64,000 nucleotides of DNA from Pseudomonas viridiflava (lineage in GTDB: Bacteria; Pseudomonadota; Gammaproteobacteria; Pseudomonadales; Pseudomonadaceae): the NCBI RefSeq assembly GCF_900585905.1, contig NZ_UTVH01000095.1, forward strand, positions 124,001 to 188,000, written 5' to 3'. Position numbers and translations under genes: made by a program. A model generated the notes under the pieces. It did not search any database. It had not been told where the DNA came from and saw only the letters and a program-made list of their open reading frames with translations. Shown one piece after another: positions 1-9,121 of the stretch (position 1 is the stretch's first letter; the number at the start of each line of letters is the position of its first letter).

Positions 1-45
1 ACAGCATTGGGTCTTTCAACGGCAGTTGCCTGGAGTGTGGCGGGT

Positions 46-963
46 ATGGGCAGGAAACTTGACGAGTGCCTCGGCGCCATCAATGACGTGGTGCTGGGCA
101 AGGAAGCGCAGGTGCGCCTGGCGATGACCTGCCTGTTGGCCGGTGGGCATCTGTTGATCGAAGACGTGCCCGGCATGGGCAAGACCACCCTCAGCCACAC
201 CCTGGCCAAGGTGCTGGGGCTGAGCTTTCAGCGCATCCAGTTCACTTCCGACCTGCTGCCCGGCGATATCCTCGGCACATCGGTGTTTGATCGCGATTCA
301 GGGCAGTTCACCTTTCATCCGGGGCCCATCTTCGCCGAACTGGTGCTCGCTGACGAAATCAATCGCGCCACGCCGAAAAGCCAGAGTGCGCTGCTTGAGG
401 CGATGGAAGAAGGCCAGGTCACCATTGAAGGCGCGACGCGGCTGTTGCCCGATCCGTTTTTCGTCATCGCCACCCAGAACCCGTTCAGCCAGGGTGGCAC
501 CTTTGCGCTGCCTGAATCGCAGCTGGATCGCTTTCTGATGCGTCTTTCCCTCGGCTATCCGACCCGCGCTGCCGAGAAGGCCCTGCTGCTGGGCGAATCA
601 CGCCGCGACCTGTTGCCTCGACTGCAACCGCTGCTCGATCACGCCGGGTTGGGTTTGCTGCAGCAGCAGGCCAGACAGGTAAGGGTCAGCGATGCCCTGG
701 TGGACTACGTGTTGCGCCTGGTGGACGCCACCCGCGCACAGCCACAGTTCGCCTACGGCCTGTCGCCCCGCGCCAGCCTGGCGATTCTTGCCGCTGCCCG
801 CGCCTGGGCATTGCTCGCCGGGCGTGATTACGTGCTGCCTGAAGACGTGCAGGCGATTCTGCCATCGGTCATCGGCCACCGCCTGCGTGAACGCAGCGAC
901 CCCAGCGGGCATGGCGGCGGCGCGCTGGTCCAAACGTTGCTGCGCGAGGTGCCGGCCCTTTGA
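46..963 (+). CDS. MoxR-family AAA+ ATPase
   Basis: This is a cytoplasmic AAA+ ATPase of the MoxR family, which usually acts as a chaperone for neighbouring DUF58/VWA or membrane proteins. Walker A (GMGKTT) is at residues 43-48 and Walker B (LVLADE) at about 99-104, followed by the NPFSQGG..LPESQLDRF sensor region, with a lid domain in the last 100 residues. I chose the ATG at 46 because GGAG lies 10 bases upstream; a TTG at 7 is in frame but has no ribosome site. The protein is 305 residues. Its stop overlaps the next start (TTGA), so it is translationally coupled to the DUF58 gene, and it forms a three-gene operon with tgpA. The true promoter is left of the window. Confidence 0.9.
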   Translation: MGRKLDECLGAINDVVLGKEAQVRLAMTCLLAGGHLLIEDVPGMGKTTLSHTLAKVLGLSFQRIQFTSDLLPGDILGTSVFDRDSGQFTFHPGPIFAELVLADEINRATPKSQSALLEAMEEGQVTIEGATRLLPDPFFVIATQNPFSQGGTFALPESQLDRFLMRLSLGYPTRAAEKALLLGESRRDLLPRLQPLLDHAGLGLLQQQARQVRVSDALVDYVLRLVDATRAQPQFAYGLSPRASLAILAAARAWALLAGRDYVLPEDVQAILPSVIGHRLRERSDPSGHGGGALVQTLLREVPAL

Positions 964-1916
964 TCGAGCAGCTCAAGCCGCGCTGGCAACGCTGGCTGAC
1001 GCAACGCATCCCGCCAGCCACGCGGGTTCAGCTCGACCACCGGCGTATCTTCATTCTGCCGACGCGCACTGGCGCAAGTTTTGCGCTGGTGCTGTTTTTG
1101 ATGCTGCTGGTGGCGATCAATTACCAGAACAGCCTGGCCTATGGTCTGACATTTCTGCTCGCGTCGATGGCGGTGCTGGCGATCCTGCACACCTACCGCA
1201 ACCTCAGTGGGCTGGTACTCACTGCGGGCGCCGCCACTTCGGTATTTGTCGGCGACAGCCTGCAGATGGGGTTGCGCCTGGAAAGTACCGGCGACGCCCA
1301 TCAGGCCATTTCTCTGGGCTGGACGATTGAACAGCTGCAACAGGTCGACGTGCTGCCCGAAGGACGCGTTGACCTGCAGCTGCCGCTGCCCACCCTCCAG
1401 CGTGGCTGGCTGCACGCACCCAGACTGCGCGTCGAGAGCGTCTTCCCGCTGGGCATTCTGCGCAGCTGGAGCTGGCTGGACCTGCAGCAGACTGCGCTGA
1501 TCTACCCGCGTCCGGTGGCCGGCGCCATGCCGTTGCTCAAAGGCATTCAGCCCCACGCCGAAGATCAGGGCGTAACGACCCAGGGGCCGGGCGTGGATGA
1601 CTATCAGGGCTTGCGGGTTTATCAGGCCGGCGACAACCGCCGTCGCCTGCACTGGAAGGCCTACTCTCGCGGTCAAGGCTTGCTGGTCAAAGACTTCACC
1701 GAGTTGGCCGGACAAGACCTGTGTCTGGATTTCATGGCCCTGGGCGGCGACGTTGAAGAGCGCTTGTCGCGCCTGTGTTACTGGGTGGTGACCCTGTCCC
1801 GGCGCCAGCAACCGTTTGCCCTGCGCCTGCCGGGTTTTCTGTCGGCGATGGACAGCGGCGATCAGCATCGCGAAACCTGCCTGCGGGCGCTGGCCCTCTA
1901 TGGTGTCCGGCAATGA
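960..1916 (+). CDS. DUF58 domain protein, partner of MoxR/TgpA
   Basis: This 318-residue DUF58-family protein is of the kind always found beside MoxR ATPases. Two adjoining hydrophobic segments near residues 35-80 (FALVLFLMLLVAINYQ and the stretch around LTFLLASMAVLAIL) should anchor it in the inner membrane. The conserved DUF58 block with GVDDYQGLRVYQAGDNRRRLHWKA-like residues is at about 210-235, where other family members read RxYxxGDxxRxIHW. It starts with TTG inside the moxR stop and ends in an ATGA overlap with tgpA, so all three are coupled. The biochemical role of DUF58 is unknown; the context suggests it links the ATPase to the membrane transglutaminase. Confidence 0.88.
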   Translation: MIEQLKPRWQRWLTQRIPPATRVQLDHRRIFILPTRTGASFALVLFLMLLVAINYQNSLAYGLTFLLASMAVLAILHTYRNLSGLVLTAGAATSVFVGDSLQMGLRLESTGDAHQAISLGWTIEQLQQVDVLPEGRVDLQLPLPTLQRGWLHAPRLRVESVFPLGILRSWSWLDLQQTALIYPRPVAGAMPLLKGIQPHAEDQGVTTQGPGVDDYQGLRVYQAGDNRRRLHWKAYSRGQGLLVKDFTELAGQDLCLDFMALGGDVEERLSRLCYWVVTLSRRQQPFALRLPGFLSAMDSGDQHRETCLRALALYGVRQ

Positions 1917-3913
1917 CAGCATCGGCACTGGGGCAGCCAATCCCGCGTACCAGCCTGCTCTGGCTGCTGCTGGCGCAGGCGCTGGTGATTGCGCCGTTCA
2001 TTGCGCACATCCCGCTGAGCCTGCTCGGTTTAGGGCTCGGCTGCAGCCTGTGGCGCATCCAGATCATGCGTCTGCGCGCGCGTAACCCTGGTGGCTGGAT
2101 CAAGGCCGGGTTGCTGGTGGGCACCGCAGGCGGGGTTTATCTGGCGCGTGGCAGCCTTGTCGGACTGGACGCCGCAGCGGCGCTGCTGGTCGCCGCCTTC
2201 GTGCTGAAAATGCTCGAGATGCAGACCCAGCGCGACGCCCTGGTGCTGATCTTTCTCGGTTTTTTCTGCGTTGTGGTGGGTTATCTGTTCGAGAACAACC
2301 TGCTGTGGGCGCTGTTTGCGCTATTACCCGTCAGCACCTTGTTGGCCGCACTGATCGCGTTGCAGCCAGCCAGGCAGAGCTCAAGCCTGGGTGGCAGCCT
2401 GAAGCTGGCGCTCAAACTGATGCTGCAGGCGGTGCCCCTGATGCTGGTGCTGTTTCTGTTCTTTCCGCGCCTGGAGCCGTTGTGGGCGTTGCCGCAACCG
2501 AGCAACAAGGGCCAGACCGGGCTGTCCGACAGCATGGCGCCCGGGGATATGGCCGAGCTGAGCAAGTCTGCCGAGCTGGTATTTCGCGCCAGTTTCGAGG
2601 GGCCTGTGCCTGCGCGCAATCAGCTGTACTGGCGCGCGCTGACCCTTGAGCAATTCGACGGCAGGCGCTGGTCGCAATCGGCCAGGGCGCAGTCGGTGCA
2701 GCAGGCGCAGTGGCAGAAACGCGGCGAGCCGTTGAGCTACAGCATCGTCATGCAGGCCAGCGGGCGACCGTGGCTGTCGAGCCTGGATGTCGGCGAGGCC
2801 GATCTGGCAGATGTGCGCCAGATGAGCGACTTCCGCCTGCAACGGCGGCGGCCGGTGGAGCAGTCGCTGCTCTACAGCGTGACCTCATGGCCCGATGCGA
2901 TCCGTGACGCGCAGCTCAGCGAAAACATTCAGCGCCAGGACCTGCAACTGCCCGCCAAGGGCAATCCGGCCAGCCGCCAGTGGGCCAGCGATCTGCGTCG
3001 ACGCTATGCGCAGCCCGATGCGCTGGTCACTGCGATGCTCGATTACTTCGCCCGCGAGGCCTATCACTACACCCTCAAGCCGCCAACCCTGGGGCCGGAC
3101 AGCATCGACAGTTTCCTCTTCGACAGCCGCCGGGGTTTTTGCGCGCATTACGCCGGTGCGATGACCTTCGTCCTGCGTGCCGCAGGCATTCCGGCGCGGG
3201 TGGTGGCCGGTTATCAGGGCGGCGAGTTCAATCCCGATGGGCAGTACCTCACGGTGCGTCAGTTCGATGCCCACGCCTGGGTCGAATACTGGCAGCCCGG
3301 CATTGGCTGGCGCAGTGTCGACCCTACGGCGGCGGTTGCGCCGCAGCGTGTCGAGCAGGGGCTTGAGCAGGCGCTGGCGGCGGATGAAGCCTTTCTGGAG
3401 GATTCGCCGATGTCCGCGCTGCGCTATCGCAACGTGCCCTGGATCAACTCGCTGCGCCTGGGCTGGGACAATCTCAACTACGGCTGGCAGCGCTGGGTGC
3501 TGGGTTATCAGGGCCAGGAGCAGCTGCGCGTGTTCAATCGCTGGTTCGCAGGGCTTGAGGCTCCGGCGTTCCTCACAGCCATGGGGCTGGCCCTCGGGCT
3601 GGTGGCACTGTGGGTGTTCAAACCGTGGCGGCGTGAAAGCGATTCGCAACTTCGCCTGTTCACTGCGTTCGAAAGAGTGCTGGCACGGCATGGACTGCGC
3701 CGTTTGCCCGGTGAGGGCGCGGAGCAATTTGCCCATCGGGCGGCGCTGCGCTTACCAAGGCAAGCCGAGGCAATCCAGGCCTTTACCGATGAATTCCAGG
3801 CCCAGCGTTATGCTGGCAGGCGCTCGTCAGTGAAAGCGCTGAGGCGCTGCCTGAAACACTTGCGTCGTGATTTGCCCTGGCGCTTGTCGGCGGCCAGAGA
3901 CACTCAAGAATAA
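1913..3913 (+). CDS. tgpA: TgpA-type membrane transglutaminase
   Basis: This inner-membrane protein of 666 residues has an N-terminal block of hydrophobic helices (about 1-185), a periplasmic papain-like transglutaminase domain, a last membrane helix near 555 and a cytoplasmic tail. A complete Cys-His-Asp triad is visible: C410 in RRGFCAHY, H454 in DAHAWVEYW and D470 in WRSVDPT. In P. aeruginosa the orthologue TgpA is required for viability and has transglutaminase activity; its natural substrate is not settled. The start is the ATG at 1913 that overlaps the DUF58 stop; the open frame continues 46 codons upstream but inside the DUF58 gene. The 17-base gap to the CHAD gene suggests co-transcription. 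Confidence 0.92.
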   Translation: MTASALGQPIPRTSLLWLLLAQALVIAPFIAHIPLSLLGLGLGCSLWRIQIMRLRARNPGGWIKAGLLVGTAGGVYLARGSLVGLDAAAALLVAAFVLKMLEMQTQRDALVLIFLGFFCVVVGYLFENNLLWALFALLPVSTLLAALIALQPARQSSSLGGSLKLALKLMLQAVPLMLVLFLFFPRLEPLWALPQPSNKGQTGLSDSMAPGDMAELSKSAELVFRASFEGPVPARNQLYWRALTLEQFDGRRWSQSARAQSVQQAQWQKRGEPLSYSIVMQASGRPWLSSLDVGEADLADVRQMSDFRLQRRRPVEQSLLYSVTSWPDAIRDAQLSENIQRQDLQLPAKGNPASRQWASDLRRRYAQPDALVTAMLDYFAREAYHYTLKPPTLGPDSIDSFLFDSRRGFCAHYAGAMTFVLRAAGIPARVVAGYQGGEFNPDGQYLTVRQFDAHAWVEYWQPGIGWRSVDPTAAVAPQRVEQGLEQALAADEAFLEDSPMSALRYRNVPWINSLRLGWDNLNYGWQRWVLGYQGQEQLRVFNRWFAGLEAPAFLTAMGLALGLVALWVFKPWRRESDSQLRLFTAFERVLARHGLRRLPGEGAEQFAHRAALRLPRQAEAIQAFTDEFQAQRYAGRRSSVKALRRCLKHLRRDLPWRLSAARDTQE

Positions 3914-3930
3914 CTAACAAGGATTACTCC

Positions 3931-4692
3931 ATGTCATCGATGGTTGACCACCTTGTGGCGCACGTACTGGCGCTCAATATCAAACTGCTGGCCTGTCAGG
4001 CGCGAATGGCCGCAGCCACCGACAGCGAAGCCTTGCACGACCTGCGCACCACTGTGCGCCGCTTGCGCAGCCTGCTGCGACCACTGCGCGATCTGTCAGG
4101 GGTCGAACAGCTTGAAAATGCCGCCCGCGATGTGGGACAACTGACCACGCCGCTGCGCGACATGGAAGTGCTTGCCGCGCACCTTGCCGAGCAGGGCATG
4201 ACCCAGGCTGCGGCGTCGAGAATCACTCAGGTCAGTCAGGCCTATGCCCAGGTTGCGGATTCGCCGGAGGTTAATCGCCTGCTTGAGCGTCTGGATCAGT
4301 TTCCGGCCTTTGTGCGTGTGCAGCAGCGCCAGGGCATGCTTCGTGGTCTGCGCAAACTGATTGAAAAGGGCATGGACAAACAGTGGAAGAAGCTTCGCCA
4401 GGCCATGGCCGACCCCGCCCATGACCGCCATCGGCTGCGCCTGCTGATCAAACGCGTGCGCTACGCCGCCGAGGCCTACCCGCAATTGAGTCACCAGCCG
4501 AAGAAAATGCTCTCCAGCCTTAAAGCCGCTCAGGGCCAGTTGGGCGATTGGCATGATCTGCTGCAATGGCTGGCGCAGGCCGAGGTGCAGGCAGATCTGG
4601 CTCCTCGAGTGGCTGGCTGGCAGCGGGCAATGGTGCGCGCCGAGAGCAAGGCCGAAGTGGCCTTGCAGCGACTGGCCAAGACCTGCTTTTAG
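3931..4692 (+). CDS. CHAD domain protein
   Basis: The 253-residue protein is all-helical and rich in conserved His, Arg and Lys, the signature of the CHAD (conserved histidine alpha-helical) domain. Examples are LHDLRTTVRRLRSLLRPLR near residues 32-50 and HRLRLLIKRVRYAAEAYPQL near 168-187. CHAD domains bind polyphosphate and are often attached to or encoded near triphosphate tunnel enzymes; no CYTH domain is present here. AAGGA 7-8 bases before the ATG supports the start. It follows tgpA by 17 bases, but no functional link to transglutaminase is evident from the sequence. Confidence 0.85.
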   Translation: MSSMVDHLVAHVLALNIKLLACQARMAAATDSEALHDLRTTVRRLRSLLRPLRDLSGVEQLENAARDVGQLTTPLRDMEVLAAHLAEQGMTQAAASRITQVSQAYAQVADSPEVNRLLERLDQFPAFVRVQQRQGMLRGLRKLIEKGMDKQWKKLRQAMADPAHDRHRLRLLIKRVRYAAEAYPQLSHQPKKMLSSLKAAQGQLGDWHDLLQWLAQAEVQADLAPRVAGWQRAMVRAESKAEVALQRLAKTCF

Positions 4693-4827
4693 CGCCAGAC
4701 GGATTTAATGACTGCACTGGCCTGAAAGGCGACGTTTCGGCCGCAGAATTGGCTGATATGCAAGGCGCGCAGAGCGGCGATGCTCGGTAAGATCGCTGCC
4801 CTGTGGGTTCAATCAGGCGGGGTAATC

Positions 4828-5622
4828 ATGAAGTTTTCAGAGCTCATCGACGTTGTGCGGCACGATCCGTTGAGCGTGACCATCGGGCAGGAATGGGGGC
4901 AGGGCAGGGCTTGCTTCGGCGGGCTGATGGCGGCGTTGCAGTATCAGGCCATGCGCGACAAAGTGCCGGCCGAGCGCGGAGTGCGCTCACTGGCGATTAC
5001 CTTTGTGGCGCCAGCGGAGCCGGGAGTGCCCATTGCGTTTGAGGTGGAGATTCTGCGCGAGGGCAAGGCTGTCAGCCAGGTGCTGGGGCGTGCCACGCAG
5101 AATGGGAACGTGATGACCCTGATGCAGGGCAGTTTTGGCGCTGCGCGTGAGTCTTCGATTGCGGTTCAGGCCGATCCTGCACCGCCGTTCAAGACCCTTG
5201 AAGAGTGCCAGCAACTGCCTTTTGTCAGCGGCATGATGCCCGAATACCTGCGTTTCATGGACCTGCGCTGGGGCCTGGGTGGTCTGCCATTCAGCAATAC
5301 GCCGTCACCTGCCATCGGCGGTTATGTGCGCCTGCGTGACGTCGACCGCGCGCACCTGACTGAAGCCCACGTGCTGGCCCTGGTCGATGCCTGGCCGCCT
5401 GCGCTATTGCCTCACCTGAGCCGACCGGCACCGGGCAGCTCGCTGACCTGGACCATCGAATTCGTCCAGCCGCTGCCTCAACTGACGACGCTCGACTGGT
5501 GCCAGTACCGCGCAGTCATCGAGCACGCGCGCGACGGCTATGGGCACACGGCCGCCATGCTCTGGGCCCCAGGCGGCGACCTGATTGCCATGAGTCGGCA
5601 GACGGTTACCGTGTTCGGCTAA
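4828..5622 (+). CDS. Acyl-CoA thioesterase-like protein (double hotdog)
   Basis: The 264-residue protein resembles the TesB/4HBT_3 thioesterase family. It has an N-terminal hotdog half beginning with WGQGRACFGGLMAALQYQAM and a C-terminal half ending in AMLWAPGGDLIAMSRQTV, the usual double-hotdog close. It should hydrolyse acyl-CoA thioesters in the cytoplasm; the chain length cannot be deduced. The start is the ATG at 4828, preceded by GGCGGGG; an upstream in-frame ATG at 4780 lacks a ribosome site. It stands alone between the CHAD gene and a convergent small gene. Confidence 0.8.
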   Translation: MKFSELIDVVRHDPLSVTIGQEWGQGRACFGGLMAALQYQAMRDKVPAERGVRSLAITFVAPAEPGVPIAFEVEILREGKAVSQVLGRATQNGNVMTLMQGSFGAARESSIAVQADPAPPFKTLEECQQLPFVSGMMPEYLRFMDLRWGLGGLPFSNTPSPAIGGYVRLRDVDRAHLTEAHVLALVDAWPPALLPHLSRPAPGSSLTWTIEFVQPLPQLTTLDWCQYRAVIEHARDGYGHTAAMLWAPGGDLIAMSRQTVTVFG

Positions 5623-5630
5623 CTTTCATT

Positions 5631-5852
5631 TCAAGCGGCTTTGTTCTGACCCATGGTCATACCGGCAAGCGCGCTGACAACGCCGATGGCCGACGATGCA
5701 AAGCTGGCTGACACCAGGCCGTCGATGATCAGCAGCGCGCCTACAGCGATCAAGGGCAGGCTGACTCTGCGTAGTGCGGCATAACCTGATTGTGAGTTCG
5801 AGGTCGCTGTGTGCGCCTGCCAGATGTGTGCACTGTTCCATTGCCTGCCCAT
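5631..5852 (-). CDS. Small membrane protein of unknown function
   Basis: This is a 73-residue protein starting MGRQWNSAHIWQ with two closely spaced hydrophobic segments (SLPLIAVGALLIIDGLV and SSAIGVVSALAGMTMG), so probably an inner-membrane hairpin. AGAGG lies about 8 bases before the chosen ATG at 5852; a longer in-frame start at 5921 would run into the end of tatD. It lies 65 bases downstream of tatD on the same strand and converges with the thioesterase gene. I do not recognise a family. Confidence 0.55.
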   Translation of the reverse strand: MGRQWNSAHIWQAHTATSNSQSGYAALRRVSLPLIAVGALLIIDGLVSASFASSAIGVVSALAGMTMGQNKAA

Positions 5853-5917
5853 GATTAACGCCCTCTGCAAAACCGATTCGAGGCCTGAGAGTAGGCCCGC
5901 AGGGCGCAGACGGCGAA

Positions 5918-6754
5918 TCAAGCCTGACTATCGGCGCCATAGTCTTGTGAAGAGACTGGCGGCAATGAGAAAAATTGCCGGGCCGCCAGGCTGGTGTGCT
6001 GCGCCAGATCCTCTTCACTTTCACCCCGGTGCAACGCCACCTCACGCAGCACTTCAGGCAGATAGGCTGGTTCGTTGCGGCCGTTTTTAGGTTTCGGTCG
6101 CAAGGTGCGTGGCAGCAGATAAGGCGCATCGCTCTCCAGCATCAACCGCCCTTGAGGAATGTCGCGCACCAGCGGGTGCAGATGGCCGCCACGGCGCTCG
6201 TCGCAAATCCAGCCGGTAATGCCGATGTGCAGGTCCAGATCCAGGTAGCTGTAGAGCGCCCGCTGTTCGCCGGTGAAGCAGTGCACGACTGCTGCGGGCA
6301 GGCGATCACGGTACTCGCGCAAAATGTCGAGGAAGCGCTGGTTGGCATCACGCTCGTGCAGAAACATCGGCATCTGCAGCTCTACCGCCAGCGCCAGATG
6401 GGCTTCGAATACCTTCTCCTGTTGCGGCCGGGGCGAGAAGTCGCGATTGAAGTCCAGCCCGCACTCGCCCACGGCGCGCACCCGCTGCTGGCGCAGCAGG
6501 GCGCGCAATTGCTGTTCGCTGTCGCCATTCCAGTCGCTGGCCGAATGGGGGTGGATGCCAGCGGTGCTGAACAGCCGCTGGCCAGCTTCGTCCAGCTCTT
6601 CGCACAGGTGCAGGGCCTGCTCGCTGCCTTCGACGCTGGTGCCGGTGACCAACAGCTGGCACACGCTTGCCGCATAGGCGCGATCGAGTACCGCTTGTCG
6701 CTGCTCGGCAAAGCTTGGGTTGGTCAGATTGACGCCGATGTCGATGAGTTGCAT
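5918..6754 (-). CDS. tatD: TatD family metal-dependent DNase
   Basis: The 278-residue TIM-barrel hydrolase belongs to the TatD family, which hydrolyses DNA 3' ends and is used in oxidative damage repair. It has the DIGVNLTNPSF N-terminus of genuine E. coli-type TatD rather than the HxH of YcfH/YjjV paralogues. Metal and catalytic motifs visible are STAGIHPHSA, GECGLDFNRDFSP, FLHERDA, VVHCFTG and LESDAPYLLPR. Start and stop are clear. It is divergent from the MltF-like gene across a 157-base spacer that must hold both promoters, and is not near the tat translocase genes. Confidence 0.9.
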   Translation of the reverse strand: MQLIDIGVNLTNPSFAEQRQAVLDRAYAASVCQLLVTGTSVEGSEQALHLCEELDEAGQRLFSTAGIHPHSASDWNGDSEQQLRALLRQQRVRAVGECGLDFNRDFSPRPQQEKVFEAHLALAVELQMPMFLHERDANQRFLDILREYRDRLPAAVVHCFTGEQRALYSYLDLDLHIGITGWICDERRGGHLHPLVRDIPQGRLMLESDAPYLLPRTLRPKPKNGRNEPAYLPEVLREVALHRGESEEDLAQHTSLAARQFFSLPPVSSQDYGADSQA

Positions 6755-6911
6755 GGTGCTACCCTGGGCTTGCGGCCGCTGAGGATATCAGAGCTTCAAC
6801 CACAATAATAAAAGCCAGGGTAATCAGCCTCTTGCTGCACTGTCTGGCAGCGACCGGCGTTACTCCCTTCCTATCTTCTGTGTGTTTGAACGGCATTTTC
6901 CTGGAGCGTGA

Positions 6912-8342
6912 ATGATCCGAGCCTTGCTGTACCTCATCATTTGCGCCTCGATGCTGTCGCCATCGGTGGCCGCTGCGCGCCAGGTCGGACCACAGGTTGC
7001 GGAATATCAGAGCGCTGTGCGCGATTTGCCGACAATTCGTGATGGCAAGGTCCTGCGCGTGCTGGTCAACCAGAGCCGCAACAGCTCAGGTGACGCCAAG
7101 GGTGAGGAAATCGGCGTCGAGTATCACCGCCTGCAGGCTTTCGAAAAGTACCTCAACGGTCACGCCAGAGAGGGGCCGCGCATCACCTTCAAGATCGTGC
7201 CCAAGGCCAAGAACCAGTTACTGAGTGCCTTGCAGCGCGGCGAAGGCGATCTGGTCGCACCCGGCGAGCTGCTGGACACCCGGCAAGCCCGTGGCGTTGC
7301 GGCCAGCGAGCCGATCATCAGGCACGTGCCGTTGGTACTGGTCGGTGCAAAAGGTGCGCGCAGCGTGCGTCATGTCGAGCAATTATCCGGGCGTACCTTG
7401 AGCCTGTCTGCCGGCAGCGCCGCTGATGAGGCCGTGCACTTGCTGAACCAGCGTCTGGCACTGCGCAAGCTTGCGCCAGTCAAAATCGAATGGGTCGATC
7501 CGAGCCTTGCAGTGGAAGACGTGCTGGAAATGGTTGAGGCCGGGATCTTCAACCTCACGGTGGTCGAACAGCCGATTGCCGAGCGCTGGGCCAGAGTGAT
7601 GCCCAAACTGCGTGTCGATCGCGCCTTGAGCCTGGGCACCAACAGCGACATGAGCTGGTTCGTGCGCCAGGACGCTGCGCTGCTGCGCGCCAGCATCAAT
7701 AGCTTTCTCAGCACCTACAAGACGCCCCCTGGCCAGGATGTCGCTTTCGAAAAAGCCTACAAAAACCTCTATCGCGTGCACAACCCGCTGGCCCGCGCCG
7801 ACCGTCAACGCCTGGAGCAGCTGCGCCCGACCTTGCAACGGCATGCGGACTCTCAGGGCATGGACTGGCTTAATCTGGCTGCGCTGGCATTCAAAGAGTC
7901 CGCCCTCGATCCCGACGCGCGGGGCAGAGGGGGGGCGACGGGACTGTTGCAAATCACCCCGGCAGCTGCGCAACGGGTGGGCGTCGGCAATATTCAGTCG
8001 ACCGACAATAACGTGCAGGCGGGCGCGAAGTACCTGGCGATGATCCGGCGCAAGTTCTTCGCCAGCTCCCGCTTCAACGAGCGTGAGCGCATGGCGTTCA
8101 CCCTGGCTGCCTACAATCTGGGGCCTGAACGTGTCCAGGGGATGCGCAACGAGGCCCGGCGCAGAGGCCTGAACCCTGATCAGTGGTTTTTCCAGACCGA
8201 GCGCGTGGCCATGGAGCAGGCCGGGATGGGGGTGGTCAGCTACGTCAACAGCGTCAACAAGTATTACCTGGCGTTTGATCGTGAGCGAGGATCGCTGGAG
8301 GGCAACCGCTCAACAAACAGAGTCATCAAAAATAATCGATAA
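6912..8342 (+). CDS. MltF-like lytic murein transglycosylase
   Basis: The 476-residue exported protein has a signal peptide (1-22, ending VAAAR), a family-3 solute-binding-like domain (about 40-275) and a C-terminal lysozyme-like SLT domain (about 300-450). The catalytic Glu is E329 in AALAFKESALDPDA, followed by GATGLLQITPAAA and the AAYNLGPERVQ block. This is the MltF architecture: cleavage of glycan strands with a regulatory binding domain. The signal peptide has no lipobox, so it looks periplasmic rather than lipid-anchored. It is probably one of several Pseudomonas MltF paralogues, so I give no symbol. Confidence 0.85.
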   Translation: MIRALLYLIICASMLSPSVAAARQVGPQVAEYQSAVRDLPTIRDGKVLRVLVNQSRNSSGDAKGEEIGVEYHRLQAFEKYLNGHAREGPRITFKIVPKAKNQLLSALQRGEGDLVAPGELLDTRQARGVAASEPIIRHVPLVLVGAKGARSVRHVEQLSGRTLSLSAGSAADEAVHLLNQRLALRKLAPVKIEWVDPSLAVEDVLEMVEAGIFNLTVVEQPIAERWARVMPKLRVDRALSLGTNSDMSWFVRQDAALLRASINSFLSTYKTPPGQDVAFEKAYKNLYRVHNPLARADRQRLEQLRPTLQRHADSQGMDWLNLAALAFKESALDPDARGRGGATGLLQITPAAAQRVGVGNIQSTDNNVQAGAKYLAMIRRKFFASSRFNERERMAFTLAAYNLGPERVQGMRNEARRRGLNPDQWFFQTERVAMEQAGMGVVSYVNSVNKYYLAFDRERGSLEGNRSTNRVIKNNR

Positions 8343-8432
8343 ATTCGATTGATCAACCCATTTTTTTGCGCTGGAAACATCTGCGAGGTCGATTATGATG
8401 GCGCCATCAAATCACTGCACGGAACTGCCGAC

Positions 8433-8867
8433 ATGAGCCCTCGCATCAAAGCAATCTTCAACACCCGCGCCGGTTACGGCCTGACCGCAGTACGCGTTCT
8501 GGTCGGCATCATCTTCATCGCTCATGGCAGCCAGAAGCTGTTTGGCGCCTTTGGCGGCTACGGCCTGGAAGGTACCGGGCAATATATGGCCAGCCTCGGC
8601 CTGACCCCGGGCTACCTGATGGCGTTGCTCTCGGGGAGCGCCGAGTTCTTCGGCGGTCTCGGCTTGCTGGTGGGGCTGCTGGCACGCCCGGCGGCCTTGG
8701 TACTGGCGGCGACGCTGGTGGTCGCGATCCTGTCGGTGCACATTCACAACGGTCTGTTCATGGCCAACAATGGTTATGAATTTGCGCTGGCGCTGCTGGC
8801 TGGCGTCATTGCGGTGCTGATCGAAGGCGCTGGCCGGTTGTCCCTCGACCGCGTCATCAGCCGCTGA
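8433..8867 (+). CDS. DoxX family membrane protein
   Basis: The 144-residue protein has four hydrophobic helices. The DoxX signature is GLTAVRVLVGIIFIAHGSQKLFGAFGG at the first helix, with the FFGGLGLLVGLLARPAAL turn further on. DoxX proteins are small inner-membrane proteins linked to redox or thiol stress; the exact role is unknown. I start it at the ATG at 8433 (MSPRIK); the frame is open from 8349, but the upstream residues are not DoxX-like. A strong terminator follows 22 bases after the stop. Confidence 0.8.
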   Translation: MSPRIKAIFNTRAGYGLTAVRVLVGIIFIAHGSQKLFGAFGGYGLEGTGQYMASLGLTPGYLMALLSGSAEFFGGLGLLVGLLARPAALVLAATLVVAILSVHIHNGLFMANNGYEFALALLAGVIAVLIEGAGRLSLDRVISR

Positions 8868-8889
8868 CCCCTCGCTGATTGTTGCCCCC

Positions 8890-8922
8890 GCAAAAAGGCC
8901 CGCCGTGTGCGGGCCTTTTTGC
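8890..8922 (+). terminator. Rho-independent terminator after doxX
   Basis: There is a perfect 14-bp stem, GCAAAAAGGCCCGC with its complement, and a CGTGT loop. The A/T ends make it potentially bidirectional. Confidence 0.9.
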
Positions 8923-8933
8923 GTTGGAGGCAT

Positions 8934-8963
8934 TTGACAATGGCTTGGCGGCTTATCTAGGAT
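8934..8963 (+). promoter_or_regulatory. Probable sigma-70 promoter for the 9122 gene and leader
   Basis: A perfect -35 TTGACA at 8934-8939 and a TAGGAT -10 candidate at 8958-8963 are separated by 18 bases. This places transcription start near 8970, about 150 bases before the next start codon. Confidence 0.55.
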
Positions 8964-8970
8964 GCTGTCC

Positions 8971-9121
8971 ATGCGCCGATTTAAACAACTACTTGCGGGG
9001 CGCCAGGCAAGCACGAAGCTTGCCGACAGAAGCCCATGGGCTTCGAAATACCGCTAAAGCGTTGGTTCGGTGTTGCCTCTCACCGCTGCCCAGCGGAGAA
9101 CCTGAGGCTGAGACACACATC
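8971..9121 (+). ncRNA. Structured 5' leader or small RNA, unknown class
   Basis: The interval between the promoter and the ATG at 9122 folds into consecutive hairpins. These are GGCAAGC/GCTTGCC with an ACGAA loop (9007-9025), immediately followed by the GAAGCCCATGGGCTTC palindrome (9031-9046), then CCGC..GCGG type pairings before the start codon. A 150-base G+C-rich, hairpin-dense leader in front of a 100-codon gene suggests either a cis-regulatory element or an independent small RNA. I do not recognise a riboswitch consensus. Confidence 0.4.

Noticed and set aside
8971..9121. Leader as a TPP riboswitch because of a CTGAGA-like stretch
   Set aside because: CTGAGA comes after, not inside, the expected order of TPP elements and the second conserved helix is missing.
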